Notes: generated by a model from the letters alone, not told the origin. Numbered from the stretch's first letter, positions 1 to 9,047 are shown. The stretch: 36,006 nucleotides of DNA from Planctomycetota bacterium (GCA_016188675.1 JACPHJ010000146.1:1-36006), one strand, 5' to 3'. A program made the numbers and translations.

Positions 1-1580
1 GATCCTTGCGAAAATTCCTGGCCCAAATATTTATCGTTTCCGTCAAAATCCATTAGGAAACCCAGACCGAATCTTCCTGTGCCCTGGGAAAAAGAATTTG
101 CGGCGTTGTATACATCGTTTCCAGAAAAATCAATGCAGAGAGAGACAGGGATGTCCTTGCTGGATGCGCCTGCATTATTGAAATAATAATCATCGCCTCC
201 GAGGTCGATGATTACCGCCGCATCAGCGTAATAATAAGAGGCGCCTGTCCCCCCCACTACGATTTTTCCAATGTTTGTGTCCTGAATAAACAAGATATCA
301 CCGGCAAAATCCAGCAGTTGTTCTTCACCCTCTCTACCCAACCCCATCCCGCCAGGAGAGGGGAGCATATTCATTGGTAAATTATTTGAATTTTTTGGAA
401 GATTTACACATCGAAGGCATTCCGGTATGTTAAATGGCGATACTTTGGTTTGTGTTACATCAGGGTGTATCTTTGCATTAGTTCCTTGTTCAAAATTTAC
501 AAGGACAAGTTTGTTTAGCAGCAATGATACGGACTCAAACAATTTTGAAAGGTCAACCCTTTGAGATAGAGACAGTACTCTCGTAAGGTCTCCCGGAGTT
601 ATCTTCTCATCGGGCATCCAGACTTTCTGGGCATTTTGATACAAAAAATCGACTTCTTCCTGAGATAAGTCGTGGAATGACTCTTTTATGAAAGAAACAC
701 AGGGCGCTAAACTATCGACAACAAGCTGGAGTTGTTCCTGTAATGAACCAGCCGCACCGATTTGTTCTATTTTAAGTGGAGAACCAACATCTAATAACTT
801 TGCCGCAAATTCCACCTGAGTGCATATATCTTTGTCTGTCAGGTTGTCATGGATGGTCTGGCCAATCTGAGGGGTATTAAAGGGATGGAGCATTGAATAG
901 TCTACGATAAAAAGGCGGAATGGATTCCTCTCGTTATTTGCCTGAAAACTTTCCCGTACATATGCCTCTTCACCGATTCGTTGTATTGTCGTTCCGAGTC
1001 TTTCTTTGTACGTTTCATTTTGAATGGCAAAGTTGATGAAAGAATTTTCGGATTTCTTTGGAAAATCTGCCAAAGATATTTCATTCAACCATAGTAGAGA
1101 AGAAAGTGGTTCGGTCGTGTTCGCAAGAAGTTTTGCAATTAACTTTGGTTTACATGTCATCTCTGAGCCGTCTCTGGAAATGGTGAGTTCAGGCATGCCT
1201 CCTGTACCCATTGATTCTATCGTCTTCTTAAATTTGATGAGATTGAGATCGTCTTTGCCCATGGTAGTTTCATTATCAATCTTCGTAATAATATCCCCTG
1301 TCTTCAAACCGGCTTCACCGGCAGGCGATCCCTTGGTAATCTCCTTTACCAGAATGCCCTTTCCATCAGCATTTTCCATAAAGATTCCCAGCCATCCTTT
1401 ATTGAAATCGACCTTATCCTTCCGAAATCCCTTTTCTTTCAGATAAAAGAAGTTTTCGATATCAAAACTCCGGTCATCGACAGACACCTGTATGCCATCT
1501 TCAGCAGAGATATCCCTACACATCACGAATATTACAAAAAAACACAAAAAAGAAATGCAATATAAAATTTTATTGAACAT
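1..1580 (-). CDS. Secreted PDZ-domain protein with C-terminal Gly/Asp repeats (partial, runs off left edge)
   Basis: An uninterrupted minus-strand reading frame starts with ATG at 1580 and stays open to base 1, giving 526 codons; the C-terminus is missing. Residues 1-26 form a signal peptide (MFNKILYCISF then a hydrophobic run, ending near DISAED). A PDZ domain follows at about 60-150 (GWLGIF, SPAGEAGLKTGDIITKID). The middle, about 160-400, is helical and unrecognised. From about 445 there are at least three repeats of the form D-[LF]-x-G-[DN]-D-x-Y spaced about 30 residues apart (DLGGDDYY, DFSGNDVY, DFDGNDKY) with SQGTGRFGLGF between, which suggests an extended beta fold and possible cation binding. 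It probably acts outside the cytoplasmic membrane. No protease triad is visible in the part present. Function unknown; I am confident that the gene is real but not of its role. Confidence 0.85.
   Translation of the reverse strand, partial: MFNKILYCISFLCFFVIFVMCRDISAEDGIQVSVDDRSFDIENFFYLKEKGFRKDKVDFNKGWLGIFMENADGKGILVKEITKGSPAGEAGLKTGDIITKIDNETTMGKDDLNLIKFKKTIESMGTGGMPELTISRDGSEMTCKPKLIAKLLANTTEPLSSLLWLNEISLADFPKKSENSFINFAIQNETYKERLGTTIQRIGEEAYVRESFQANNERNPFRLFIVDYSMLHPFNTPQIGQTIHDNLTDKDICTQVEFAAKLLDVGSPLKIEQIGAAGSLQEQLQLVVDSLAPCVSFIKESFHDLSQEEVDFLYQNAQKVWMPDEKITPGDLTRVLSLSQRVDLSKLFESVSLLLNKLVLVNFEQGTNAKIHPDVTQTKVSPFNIPECLRCVNLPKNSNNLPMNMLPSPGGMGLGREGEEQLLDFAGDILFIQDTNIGKIVVGGTGASYYYADAAVIIDLGGDDYYFNNAGASSKDIPVSLCIDFSGNDVYNAANSFSQGTGRFGLGFLMDFDGNDKYLGQEFSQG
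325..367. repeat. REP-like G/C-rich palindromic element inside a coding region
   Basis: A pyrimidine-rich then purine-rich stretch (CACCCTCTCTACCCAACCCC, then CAGGAGAGGGG) resembles the dispersed CCCTCTCC/GGAGAGGG elements that usually sit between genes. Here it lies in frame within the PDZ protein and encodes about 14 residues (PSPGGMGLGREGEE) just before the Gly/Asp repeats. The family assignment is by resemblance only; no second copy of this type is present in the window. Confidence 0.4.
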
Positions 1581-1890
1581 AATTCGGGTCTGTTTTGTGA
1601 TTATTAACCTCATGTAAAAGCTCCGGTTTGGGCGTAAACAAACCCTTGCAATAACTTTGATGTTCAGGAAATTCAATGTTTTTGAAAAGATAAACCAAAG
1701 CCAAGAATAATAGAACCACCTTCTAAAAGCAAAGGGAAAATTTGTATAATTGATTTCCTTTTAAGAGAGTGATTAACCGATAGTATTTTTCCCAGAATTA
1801 AAGCTGTTGATATTTATTTGCCTATTTGGTAATTTATTGTTTCAAAATATCGTGTTTTAGCCTTTAAAAATTTGAAAAGGGAGGCGTATA
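1581..1890. other. Intergenic region between divergent genes
   Basis: About 310 AT-rich bases separate the divergent PDZ gene (minus) and the half-rubrerythrin gene (plus). A ribosome binding site (GGGAGG, 1879-1884) precedes the latter. Promoters for both genes must be here but I cannot place them convincingly. No small gene, RNA or repeat is evident. Confidence 0.5.
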
Positions 1891-2094
1891 ATGAATCTAT
1901 CCGAAGCGATTGAAATGGTGGCAAAAGATGAACGTGAACTGCAGGAGAAATACTTGAAGATGGCGGATCAGGAGACAGACCCCTTCGTAAAAGCATTCTT
2001 TAACAGAATTGTTAAAGACGCCACAAAACATGAAAAGAAACTGCGCAAGAAATATGAAAAAATTCTTGCATCGCTAAACAAGAAAACCTTTTAG
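1891..2094 (+). CDS. Small rubrerythrin/ferritin-like helical protein (half-domain)
   Basis: This encodes 67 residues from ATG 1891, with AAGGGAGG seven bases upstream. It is charged and almost wholly helical. The pattern EAIEMVAKDERELQEKYLKMA, then DPFVKAFFNRI, then DATKHEKKL matches one helix pair of the rubrerythrin-like ferritin superfamily: an early Glu, a conserved Tyr/Ala, a loop ending in Pro-x-x-K, and a helix with an acidic residue and KHE where rubrerythrins have ExxH. A normal rubrerythrin domain has four helices, so this protein would have to dimerise to make a di-iron site, and the usual Glu-x-x-His is weakened to Asp-x-x-x-His. It has no signal peptide and no Cys. A role in iron or peroxide handling is only suggested by the fold. 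A hairpin terminator follows. Confidence 0.7.
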   Translation: MNLSEAIEMVAKDERELQEKYLKMADQETDPFVKAFFNRIVKDATKHEKKLRKKYEKILASLNKKTF

Positions 2095-2128
2095 ATTCTC
2101 ATACTGCATCAAAATCATGAAACAAAGA

Positions 2129-2159
2129 AGCCCCAATATCCGTGAAAGATATTGGGGCT
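2129..2159. terminator. Bidirectional hairpin terminator between convergent genes
   Basis: A perfect 12-bp stem (AGCCCCAATATC / GATATTGGGGCT) has a 7-base loop. It lies 34 bases after the plus-strand half-rubrerythrin and about 100 bases beyond the end of the minus-strand cold-shock gene. The minus-strand 3' side (TCTTTGTTT) is more T-rich than the plus side, so it fits termination of the cold-shock transcript best. Confidence 0.75.
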
Positions 2160-2262
2160 CTCATGTCGTAATTATAAGTAAGTGACAACTCCCTATTTTT
2201 ACACGCCAGTCGACTAGATCGATTATGCTATATATAATATAAGAGTGCGCTTTTTAATAAAT

Positions 2263-2463
2263 TTATAATTTGACGACTTTTGTGGCTTTGTAGCCCTTCT
2301 GGTCCTTCATGACCTCGAACTCGACCTTATCTCCTTCGGCAAGGGTTCTAAACCCCTCTGATTCGATAGAGGTTTGATGTACAAAAACATCATCTCCGTT
2401 ATCCTGGGAAATAAAACCAAATCCCTTCTTGTCGTTGAACCACTTCACGGTTCCTTGTGCCAT
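2263..2463 (-). CDS. Cold-shock protein (CspA family)
   Basis: This encodes 66 residues. I choose ATG at 2463 ([18 protein letters not shown]) because GAGGGGGTG lies at good spacing upstream; an in-frame TTG two codons earlier would sit too close to it. The single OB-fold carries both nucleic-acid-binding motifs, RNP1-like KGFGFI and RNP2-like VFVHQ, plus the FKTL-type segment [14 protein letters not shown]. Family members bind single-stranded RNA and DNA as chaperones or antiterminators in the cytoplasm. A decayed tandem copy lies immediately upstream on the same strand. Whether this gene is actually cold-induced cannot be told from sequence. Confidence 0.95.
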   Translation of the reverse strand: MAQGTVKWFNDKKGFGFISQDNGDDVFVHQTSIESEGFRTLAEGDKVEFEVMKDQKGYKATKVVKL

Positions 2464-2518
2464 TCTCAAATCACCCCCTCTAATTTTAATAAATTTTCTA
2501 ACATCTAAAATTCCGCAA

Positions 2519-2627
2519 TTATAATTTGCGCACTTTTGTGGCCTTGTAGCCTTTCTGGTCCTTTATGACCTCGAATAAAGCCAAATCCCTTCTTGTCGTT
2601 AAACCACTTTACGGTTCCTGTTGCCAT
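2519..2627 (-). pseudogene. Cold-shock protein pseudogene with internal 92-bp deletion
   Basis: From ATG 2627 the first 18 codons read [18 protein letters not shown], nearly identical to the intact neighbour. The sequence then jumps to the part encoding [17 protein letters not shown], but in another frame. The segment from ATG to the original stop is 109 bp against 201 bp in the intact gene, so 92 bp are missing and the frame is lost. Without correction it would give about 40 residues ending in an unrelated tail, lacking the second RNA-binding motif and most of the barrel. The ribosome binding site (GAGGGGGTGATTTT) is preserved, so the ruin may still be translated or act as leader for the intact gene, which begins only 56 bases downstream. 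Confidence 0.9.
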
Positions 2628-2672
2628 TACAAAATCACCCCCTCTCATATAATTAAAATTTATAAAACAAAA

Positions 2673-2705
2673 AAAGGCTACGAGGTACTAGCCCTCGCAG
2701 CCTTT
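2673..2705 (-). terminator. Intrinsic terminator-like hairpin upstream of the cold-shock genes
   Basis: Read on the minus strand, AAAGGCTGCGAGG pairs with CCTCGTAGCCTTT (one A-C mismatch, 7-base loop) and is followed at once by a run of seven Ts. No minus-strand gene lies between here and the divergent TPR gene at 2935, so it cannot end a recognisable coding transcript. It sits about 30 bases before the ribosome binding site of the cold-shock pseudogene, where an attenuator would be. The remaining 2706-2920 is AT-rich with no gene. Confidence 0.6.
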
Positions 2706-2934
2706 ATATTTCTATAGTTACAAACAACTTTACGATACGACCAAACCACATGACCAAATATTATCAAACCGTGAATGTTAAAGCAAGGGAAAAAATAAGA
2801 TTATTGTGAAAATTGCAATAGTAAAATTTAGTTGAATTTATAATGCATGTTTGTTAAACTTCATCAACCTTTAAAGTTATCAAAATCAAGACCTTTGATA
2901 ACTGATATTTTTTGTAGTGTGGAGGATAATAATA

Positions 2935-4302
2935 ATGACGACTGCTATTGCTGAGATTGATCTTGATAAGTTATTGGAAGCAGAAACAATATCAAGAGAA
3001 ACTGTTTTACATATAAAAGCGCAAGTACATAGCTCCAGGGAAAATAGGGAAAAACTGGATAAAAAAATTGAAGCGCTAAAGGTTGATATAAAGAAGGAAC
3101 ACGATGGGGCCAGAGCGAAGGATTTAACTCTCTTGTTGGGTATATGTAAATGGGTAGTAGGAAGAATAAAAGAGGCTGCTGAGCTGTTAAAAGAAGTAAA
3201 ATCAAGAAAGTTAGGGGCTTATTTTTTGGGAAAATGTTACCAGGAATTAGGCGATTATAATCAGGCGTTGGAATGTTTTGAACGTGCAAAAAAAACAGAT
3301 GCAGAAGAATTTGATATTGTTATGGACATTGCAGAGACAAAAAGAATATTAGGCAATACCGACGATGCGTTAAAAATTATTAAAAGTTTTTCACATTCAC
3401 ATGCAAACAGCGCTGAATTGTATTATCAATGGGGACATTGTCTGGATGATATGGGAGAGTATCAGGAGGCTTTCAATAAATATGAGCAATCGCTTAAAAT
3501 TGATCCTGACCATGCAAAGACTCTTTTCCGAATGGCATTCAACTACGATATGGGGGGTGAAGACGAAAAGGCCATAGAATATTACGAAAAGTGTACAAAG
3601 CTACAACCTACCTATAAGAATGCTTTTATCAATTTGGGAATATTGTATGAAGATAAAGGCAAATATGACGATGCGATATTTTGTTTTGAGGCAGTTTTGG
3701 ATGCCGAACCAACCAACGTCAGGGCCGCGCTGTTTTTGAAAGATGCAAAAGCCTCAATGGCGATGTATTATGATGAGGAGGTATCGAAAAAACAAGGGAA
3801 AGAAAGCGAGGTATTGAATATTCCCATTTCCGATTTTGAGCTTTCCGTGAGAAGCAAAAATTGTTTGGAAAAGATGAACATTCGGACATTGAAAGACCTT
3901 ACCAGAATTACAGAAGCCGATTTGCTTTCTTTTAAAAATTTTGGAGAAACCTCACTCAATGAAATTAAAATTATTTTGTCCCAAAAGGGATTGCGGTTAG
4001 GTCAGGCATTAGAAGGTTATAGTGAAGCCGATTTGTTTAGTAAAATAAATAAAGACCAGGACACTGATTTTGTTGAGACTGTTTCAGAACTTGGACTTTC
4101 TACACGTTGTAGAAATGCCCTTAGCAACGCTGGCATTGAAACAATTGGAGACATTCAGGAAAAAACTGAGGAAGAGTTGCTCCAGGAAGGCGTTAAAGAA
4201 AATTATGTAGACGAGTTAAAAGAAGCTCTCTCTAAGGTTGGTCTGAGTTTAAAAACGAACGACGATTGTGAGGCGGATTTGGAAGAGAACGCGACAGAGT
4301 AA
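2935..4302 (+). CDS. TPR protein with two C-terminal RNA-polymerase-alpha-CTD-like domains
   Basis: This encodes 455 residues. ATG 2935 is preferred because GGAGG (2921-2925) lies nine bases before it; an upstream in-frame GTG would precede that site. The N-terminal 60 residues are charged and coiled-coil-like. About 65-275 hold tandem tetratricopeptide repeats (AELYYQWGHCLDDMGEYQEA, LFRMAFNYDMGGEDEKAIEY, AFINLGILYEDKGKYDDAIF). About 297-362 match the alpha-subunit C-terminal domain (FELSVRSKNCLEKMNIRTL, NFGETSLNEIK), and about 380-440 hold a degenerate second copy (LGLSTRCRNALSNAGIETI). The first copy keeps the Arg, Asn and Cys that contact DNA in the E. coli subunit (R265, N268, C269). It is probably cytoplasmic and involved in protein or DNA interaction; a transcription role is inferred. 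It precedes ruvA by 56 bases and may be cotranscribed. Confidence 0.88.
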   Translation: MTTAIAEIDLDKLLEAETISRETVLHIKAQVHSSRENREKLDKKIEALKVDIKKEHDGARAKDLTLLLGICKWVVGRIKEAAELLKEVKSRKLGAYFLGKCYQELGDYNQALECFERAKKTDAEEFDIVMDIAETKRILGNTDDALKIIKSFSHSHANSAELYYQWGHCLDDMGEYQEAFNKYEQSLKIDPDHAKTLFRMAFNYDMGGEDEKAIEYYEKCTKLQPTYKNAFINLGILYEDKGKYDDAIFCFEAVLDAEPTNVRAALFLKDAKASMAMYYDEEVSKKQGKESEVLNIPISDFELSVRSKNCLEKMNIRTLKDLTRITEADLLSFKNFGETSLNEIKIILSQKGLRLGQALEGYSEADLFSKINKDQDTDFVETVSELGLSTRCRNALSNAGIETIGDIQEKTEEELLQEGVKENYVDELKEALSKVGLSLKTNDDCEADLEENATE

Positions 4303-4358
4303 GATATTTAAGTTTTTTTCGGATGGTTTAATTACAATATGCCGGAGACGATGCATAC

Positions 4359-4949
4359 ATGCTAGATTACATCCGAGGACGGGTGATTAACAAATCTCCA
4401 ACCCGACTAATCTTGGAAGTAGCGGGCATCGGTTATTTATTACACATTCCACTATCTACCTTCGAGAAAATCCCCAAACATGGAGAAGCCACAATTCTCA
4501 CCCAGTTATTTATAAGGGAAGATCAGATAAAGATTTTTGGATTTGCAACGGGGGAAGAAAGGGACTTATTTCAGTTATTGTTGTCGGTAAATGGCATAGG
4601 ACCTAATACGGCAATTGCAATACTATCCGGAAGTACTGTAGATGATATTAAACGTGCCGTAATTAACGAAGACGCAAAGGCATTGGAAAAAATCAAAGGC
4701 GTGGGGAAAAAGACCGCTGAACGAATTATCCTGGAACTTAAGGAAACCATAAAAGAAATTACAACATCGATATCCACGGGTATGGATGTCCGGCAAAAGG
4801 CGTTTGTATCAGATGCAGTTATGGCGTTGATTTCACTGGGTTATGGGCGGTCAATTGCTGAAAAGGCAGTAAGCGATGCGGCAAAAAAACTGCAAACAAT
4901 TGATAATATTGAGGTCCTTGTCAGGGAAGCGCTCAAATATAAGGTCTGA
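4359..4949 (+). CDS. ruvA: Holliday junction branch migration protein RuvA
   Basis: This encodes 196 residues, the usual length. Domain I is an OB-fold (MLDYIRGRVINKSPTRLILEV, GYLLHIP). Domain II carries two helix-hairpin-helix motifs (LLSVNGIGPNTAIAILSG and LEKIKGVGKKTAERIILELK), and domain III is the C-terminal RuvB-binding helical bundle (DAVMALISLGYGRSIAEKAV). RuvA tetramers clamp four-way DNA junctions and load the RuvB motor. ruvB follows 50 bases downstream as usual; ruvC is not in the window. The ribosome binding site is weak (GGAG near 4342). Confidence 0.97.
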   Translation: MLDYIRGRVINKSPTRLILEVAGIGYLLHIPLSTFEKIPKHGEATILTQLFIREDQIKIFGFATGEERDLFQLLLSVNGIGPNTAIAILSGSTVDDIKRAVINEDAKALEKIKGVGKKTAERIILELKETIKEITTSISTGMDVRQKAFVSDAVMALISLGYGRSIAEKAVSDAAKKLQTIDNIEVLVREALKYKV

Positions 4950-4999
4950 TACCCGTGTGAGATTCCTAACCATATTATAGGATTCGAATCCCCATTTCT

Positions 5000-6031
5000 A
5001 TGAGGACAGGTATGTTAAAAGAAGATGTTTTATCCTCTGCAATAATAGTTGAGGATAAAAATCTAGACCTTACGCTTAGGCCGAAACGGTTCAGCGATTT
5101 TATCGGACAGAACCGTATAAAAGAAAATCTGCTCATTTACATAGAAGCTGCTAAGAAAAGGGGAGAACCTCTGGACCACATCTTGTTTTCCGGCCCTCCT
5201 GGCTTAGGGAAAACAACGTTATCGCAAATTATCGCTAATGAAGTTAACACGGCAATTAAAACAACGTCAGGCCCGATTCTGGATAAACCAGTGGACCTTG
5301 CAGGTATCCTGACGAATTTGCAGCATGGAGATATCCTTTTTATCGACGAGATTCACAGGCTGAATACAACGGTTGAAGAGTATTTGTATTCGGCAATGGA
5401 AGATTTTTCCATTGATATAATTATCGATCAGGGGCCAAAGGCAAGGTCGGTTAAAATCAATTTGCCAAAGTTTACGCTCATTGGATCGACTACCCGCGAG
5501 GGGTTGCTTACCGCGCCTCTTCGTTCCCGTTTTGGTGTGCTGGAGAAACTGGTGTTCTATCCCTGGACAGATCTTTACAGAATTGTGAATAATTCTGCCC
5601 GCATTCTTTCTATTCAGATAAACGAGACAGGCGCGGAAATTATTGCAAAACGGTCACGAGGTACCCCAAGAATAACCAATAGATTTTTAAGACGTATCCG
5701 GGATGTTGCCCAGGTGCGGGGTAACGACATTATTACCGAAGAAGTGGCCAGAATAGGTTTAGAAATGCTGGGTGTGGATGAAAATGGCTTGGGTGAGATG
5801 GACCGTAAAATACTGGAAACCGTGATCCGGTATGGCGGCGGCCCTGTCGGCTTGAAGACCATTGCCGTTTCGGTAAGCGAAGAAGAGGATACCATCGAGG
5901 AGGTGTACGAGTCGTTTCTTATTCAGGGGGGATACCTGGATAAAACACCCCGCGGAAGGGTTGCCACAAAGCTGGCATACGAACATCTCGGATATAAAAC
6001 GGAAACAGGACTCCAAAAAAGGCTCATCTGA
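5000..6031 (+). CDS. ruvB: Holliday junction DNA helicase RuvB
   Basis: This encodes 343 residues from ATG 5000; ATG 5012 (MLKEDVL) is also possible and has GAGG six bases before it, so the true start may be four codons later. It is an AAA+ ATPase with Walker A GPPGLGKTT, Walker B LFIDEIHR, sensor 1 GSTTREG, the arginine-finger region PLRSRFG, and a C-terminal winged helix (GGGPVGLKTIAVSVSEEEDT, GYLDKTPRGRVAT). Hexamers pump DNA through the RuvA-bound junction during recombination repair. queH follows 12 bases after the stop, so the two are probably cotranscribed. Confidence 0.98.
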   Translation: MRTGMLKEDVLSSAIIVEDKNLDLTLRPKRFSDFIGQNRIKENLLIYIEAAKKRGEPLDHILFSGPPGLGKTTLSQIIANEVNTAIKTTSGPILDKPVDLAGILTNLQHGDILFIDEIHRLNTTVEEYLYSAMEDFSIDIIIDQGPKARSVKINLPKFTLIGSTTREGLLTAPLRSRFGVLEKLVFYPWTDLYRIVNNSARILSIQINETGAEIIAKRSRGTPRITNRFLRRIRDVAQVRGNDIITEEVARIGLEMLGVDENGLGEMDRKILETVIRYGGGPVGLKTIAVSVSEEEDTIEEVYESFLIQGGYLDKTPRGRVATKLAYEHLGYKTETGLQKRLI

Positions 6032-6043
6032 AGGAGTCGTTGT

Positions 6044-6670
6044 ATGAATTTATTGTTACACATATGTTGTGCATGTTGTTTATGTGCGCCGTTAAATGAA
6101 CTGAGAAAAGAAGGTTTTCAGGTTACCGGGCTCTTTTACAATCCAAATATACATCCGTTCCTTGAATTCAGGCGGAGATTGAAGGCTTTGCGCGTATTTC
6201 AGGAGAGCGATCCCATTCCAGTCGTTTACCATGAGGAATATGGCATAAGGGAATATTTGAAGAATGTCAATTATGAGGGTGACGACCGCTGTGCTGATTG
6301 TTATGCCATGCGACTCAAATTTACGGCGGATTACGCAAAGAGAAATGGATTTGATGCCTTTACGTCCACAATGTTGTTTAGCGTCTATCAGAATCATGAG
6401 CAATTGAAAATGATTTCAGAGAATTTATCAAGGGAATATGCGATTAATTTTGTCTATAGGGATTATCGTTATTTGTCTGAATGCAGCCACGATATAGCCA
6501 AGAAAAAAATGATTTACAGACAAGGTTATTGCGGATGCGTCTTCAGTGAATATGAGAGATACAAAGACACCACCAGAGAGTTATATAAAGGCAACAGCCC
6601 TGACAAAGAAAATGTTCGTAAAATTTTAAGTACGGAAAATGTATTGCAGCGGTGTGACTGTTTTGGATAG
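6044..6670 (+). CDS. queH: Epoxyqueuosine reductase QueH
   Basis: This encodes 208 residues of the QueH (DUF208) family, which carries out the last step of queuosine synthesis, reducing epoxyqueuosine in the tRNA anticodon. It is the non-homologous alternative to QueG. The N-terminal LLHICCACCLC holds the paired Cys of the family's CCAPC motif, but the Pro is Cys and another Cys follows, so five Cys fall within seven residues. Further metal/redox positions are RCADCYAMRL (about 86-95) and GYCGCVFSEYERY near the C-terminus. A ribosome binding site, GAAGGAG, lies just upstream. tgt, the first tRNA step of the same pathway, lies one gene downstream, which supports the call. Confidence 0.93.
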   Translation: MNLLLHICCACCLCAPLNELRKEGFQVTGLFYNPNIHPFLEFRRRLKALRVFQESDPIPVVYHEEYGIREYLKNVNYEGDDRCADCYAMRLKFTADYAKRNGFDAFTSTMLFSVYQNHEQLKMISENLSREYAINFVYRDYRYLSECSHDIAKKKMIYRQGYCGCVFSEYERYKDTTRELYKGNSPDKENVRKILSTENVLQRCDCFG

Positions 6671-6737
6671 ATACGATATGAAAATACAGAAAATAGTTCT
6701 GCTGTGTTGCCTTCGGTAACCGTGAGTACAAGATGAC

Positions 6738-7910
6738 ATGGGTAAGGTATTGCTCCTAATGTTTGCTATATTACCAGCTATGTCTGCGGGAATACCTCTT
6801 TCATGCCAGAGAGGTACTACTGTAGTTCATGATTACGGAGCTATTTTAGACAAAATACCCGTCTTGCGTGTGCTTCTCATGAACGACGTCAAAGAAGCTC
6901 AATTATCTATCAATGGCAGTTATCAAATTACCGGCAGTTTAACGAATATTATAGATCAGGGACAGGGACTGCAAAAGACCAAAATATCGGCATCAAATGG
7001 CGGTATAAGTATTGGAAATAAGCGTTACGATAATAGTGAATTACGGATTACAGGTCTGCGCGACGGAGCGATTGAATTAAATAATATACGATATCGGGGT
7101 GAAATCAGGATAGTACAGCAATTTAACAATAAGTTCTCCGTAATCGAGGAAGTAGATTTGGAAAGTTTTATTTCGGGTGTTCTTGGCAGTGAAATGCCAA
7201 AAACCTGGAATGAAGAGGCATTGCGTGCCCAGGCGGTAACGGCAAGAACCTATGCGATGTATAAGAAGAAGGTAAGGCGGAACGAAGTTTACCATCTTGA
7301 TATGTTGGAGCTTGCGTATCGGGGCATGTCTTCCGAATCGCCGCGGCTCAACAAAATCGTACAGGATACGAAGGGCGTGGTTATGGTTTACGATTGGAAT
7401 ATTTTCCCTGCCTACTTTCACAGTACGTGCGGCGGGCATACGGAAGATGCAGGTAGTGTATTCAGGAAAGATAGTATACCGCCCTTAAGTGGTGTGGAAT
7501 GCAATTACTGTAATAATACGAAATATTCCAGATGGAGTGTGGATGTCAGTAAATCGGAAATTGAAAGAAGATTGAGGGATGCGAATGTATATGTTTCGAA
7601 TATTCACACTGTAAAGGCTATAGCCCCCGGAGCAGGCAAGCACGGATCAATGGTAGAAATTGTTTCGGCAGACGGAAGCAAAGAAATGAATGCGAATGAT
7701 TTCCGGTTGGTAGTCGGCCCTAATTATTTGTATAGCACGGCGTTTGATTCCAGGAATAACGGGCAGAGTATTACTTTTTCAGGGAGAGGTTGGGGGCATG
7801 GCGTTGGGCTCTGTCAGTACGGCGCACAGGCCATGGCCGAAAAAGGTTTTCAGTGGGCAGCTATTTTAAAATATTACTATCCAAAGATAGAGTTGGTTCG
7901 GGTTTATTGA
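6738..7910 (+). CDS. SpoIID/LytB-domain cell-wall protein
   Basis: This encodes 390 residues. A short hydrophobic N-terminus (MGKVLLLMFAILPAMSAG) is probably a signal sequence. The SpoIID/LytB core spans about 135-385, with FISGVLGSEMPKTWNEEALR, AQAVTARTYAMYKK, FHSTCGGHTEDAGSVF and the signature GRGWGHGVGLCQYGAQAMAEKG. SpoIID proteins are lytic transglycosylases that act on peptidoglycan lacking stem peptides; in non-sporulating bacteria the domain occurs in secreted amidase enhancers and wall enzymes. The usual Ser of GVGLSQ is Cys here. It lies between queH and tgt in the same orientation; no functional link to queuosine is evident. The ribosome binding site is poor, so the start is uncertain. 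Confidence 0.88.
   Translation: MGKVLLLMFAILPAMSAGIPLSCQRGTTVVHDYGAILDKIPVLRVLLMNDVKEAQLSINGSYQITGSLTNIIDQGQGLQKTKISASNGGISIGNKRYDNSELRITGLRDGAIELNNIRYRGEIRIVQQFNNKFSVIEEVDLESFISGVLGSEMPKTWNEEALRAQAVTARTYAMYKKKVRRNEVYHLDMLELAYRGMSSESPRLNKIVQDTKGVVMVYDWNIFPAYFHSTCGGHTEDAGSVFRKDSIPPLSGVECNYCNNTKYSRWSVDVSKSEIERRLRDANVYVSNIHTVKAIAPGAGKHGSMVEIVSADGSKEMNANDFRLVVGPNYLYSTAFDSRNNGQSITFSGRGWGHGVGLCQYGAQAMAEKGFQWAAILKYYYPKIELVRVY

Positions 7911-9047
<1,137 letters not shown>

Noticed and set aside
1024..1446. 140-residue open frame on the plus strand
   Set aside because: It is antisense to the PDZ-domain coding region, which has a signal peptide and recognisable domain; no ribosome binding site.
2945..3289. 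Open frame of 114 residues on the minus strand, rich in Leu and Pro
   Set aside because: It is the complement of the TPR protein coding sequence and has no start signals.
4970..4998. GGATTCGAATCCCC resembling a tRNA T-arm after ruvA
   Set aside because: No acceptor, D or anticodon arm can be folded around it; it is only a short palindrome in the ruvA-ruvB spacer.
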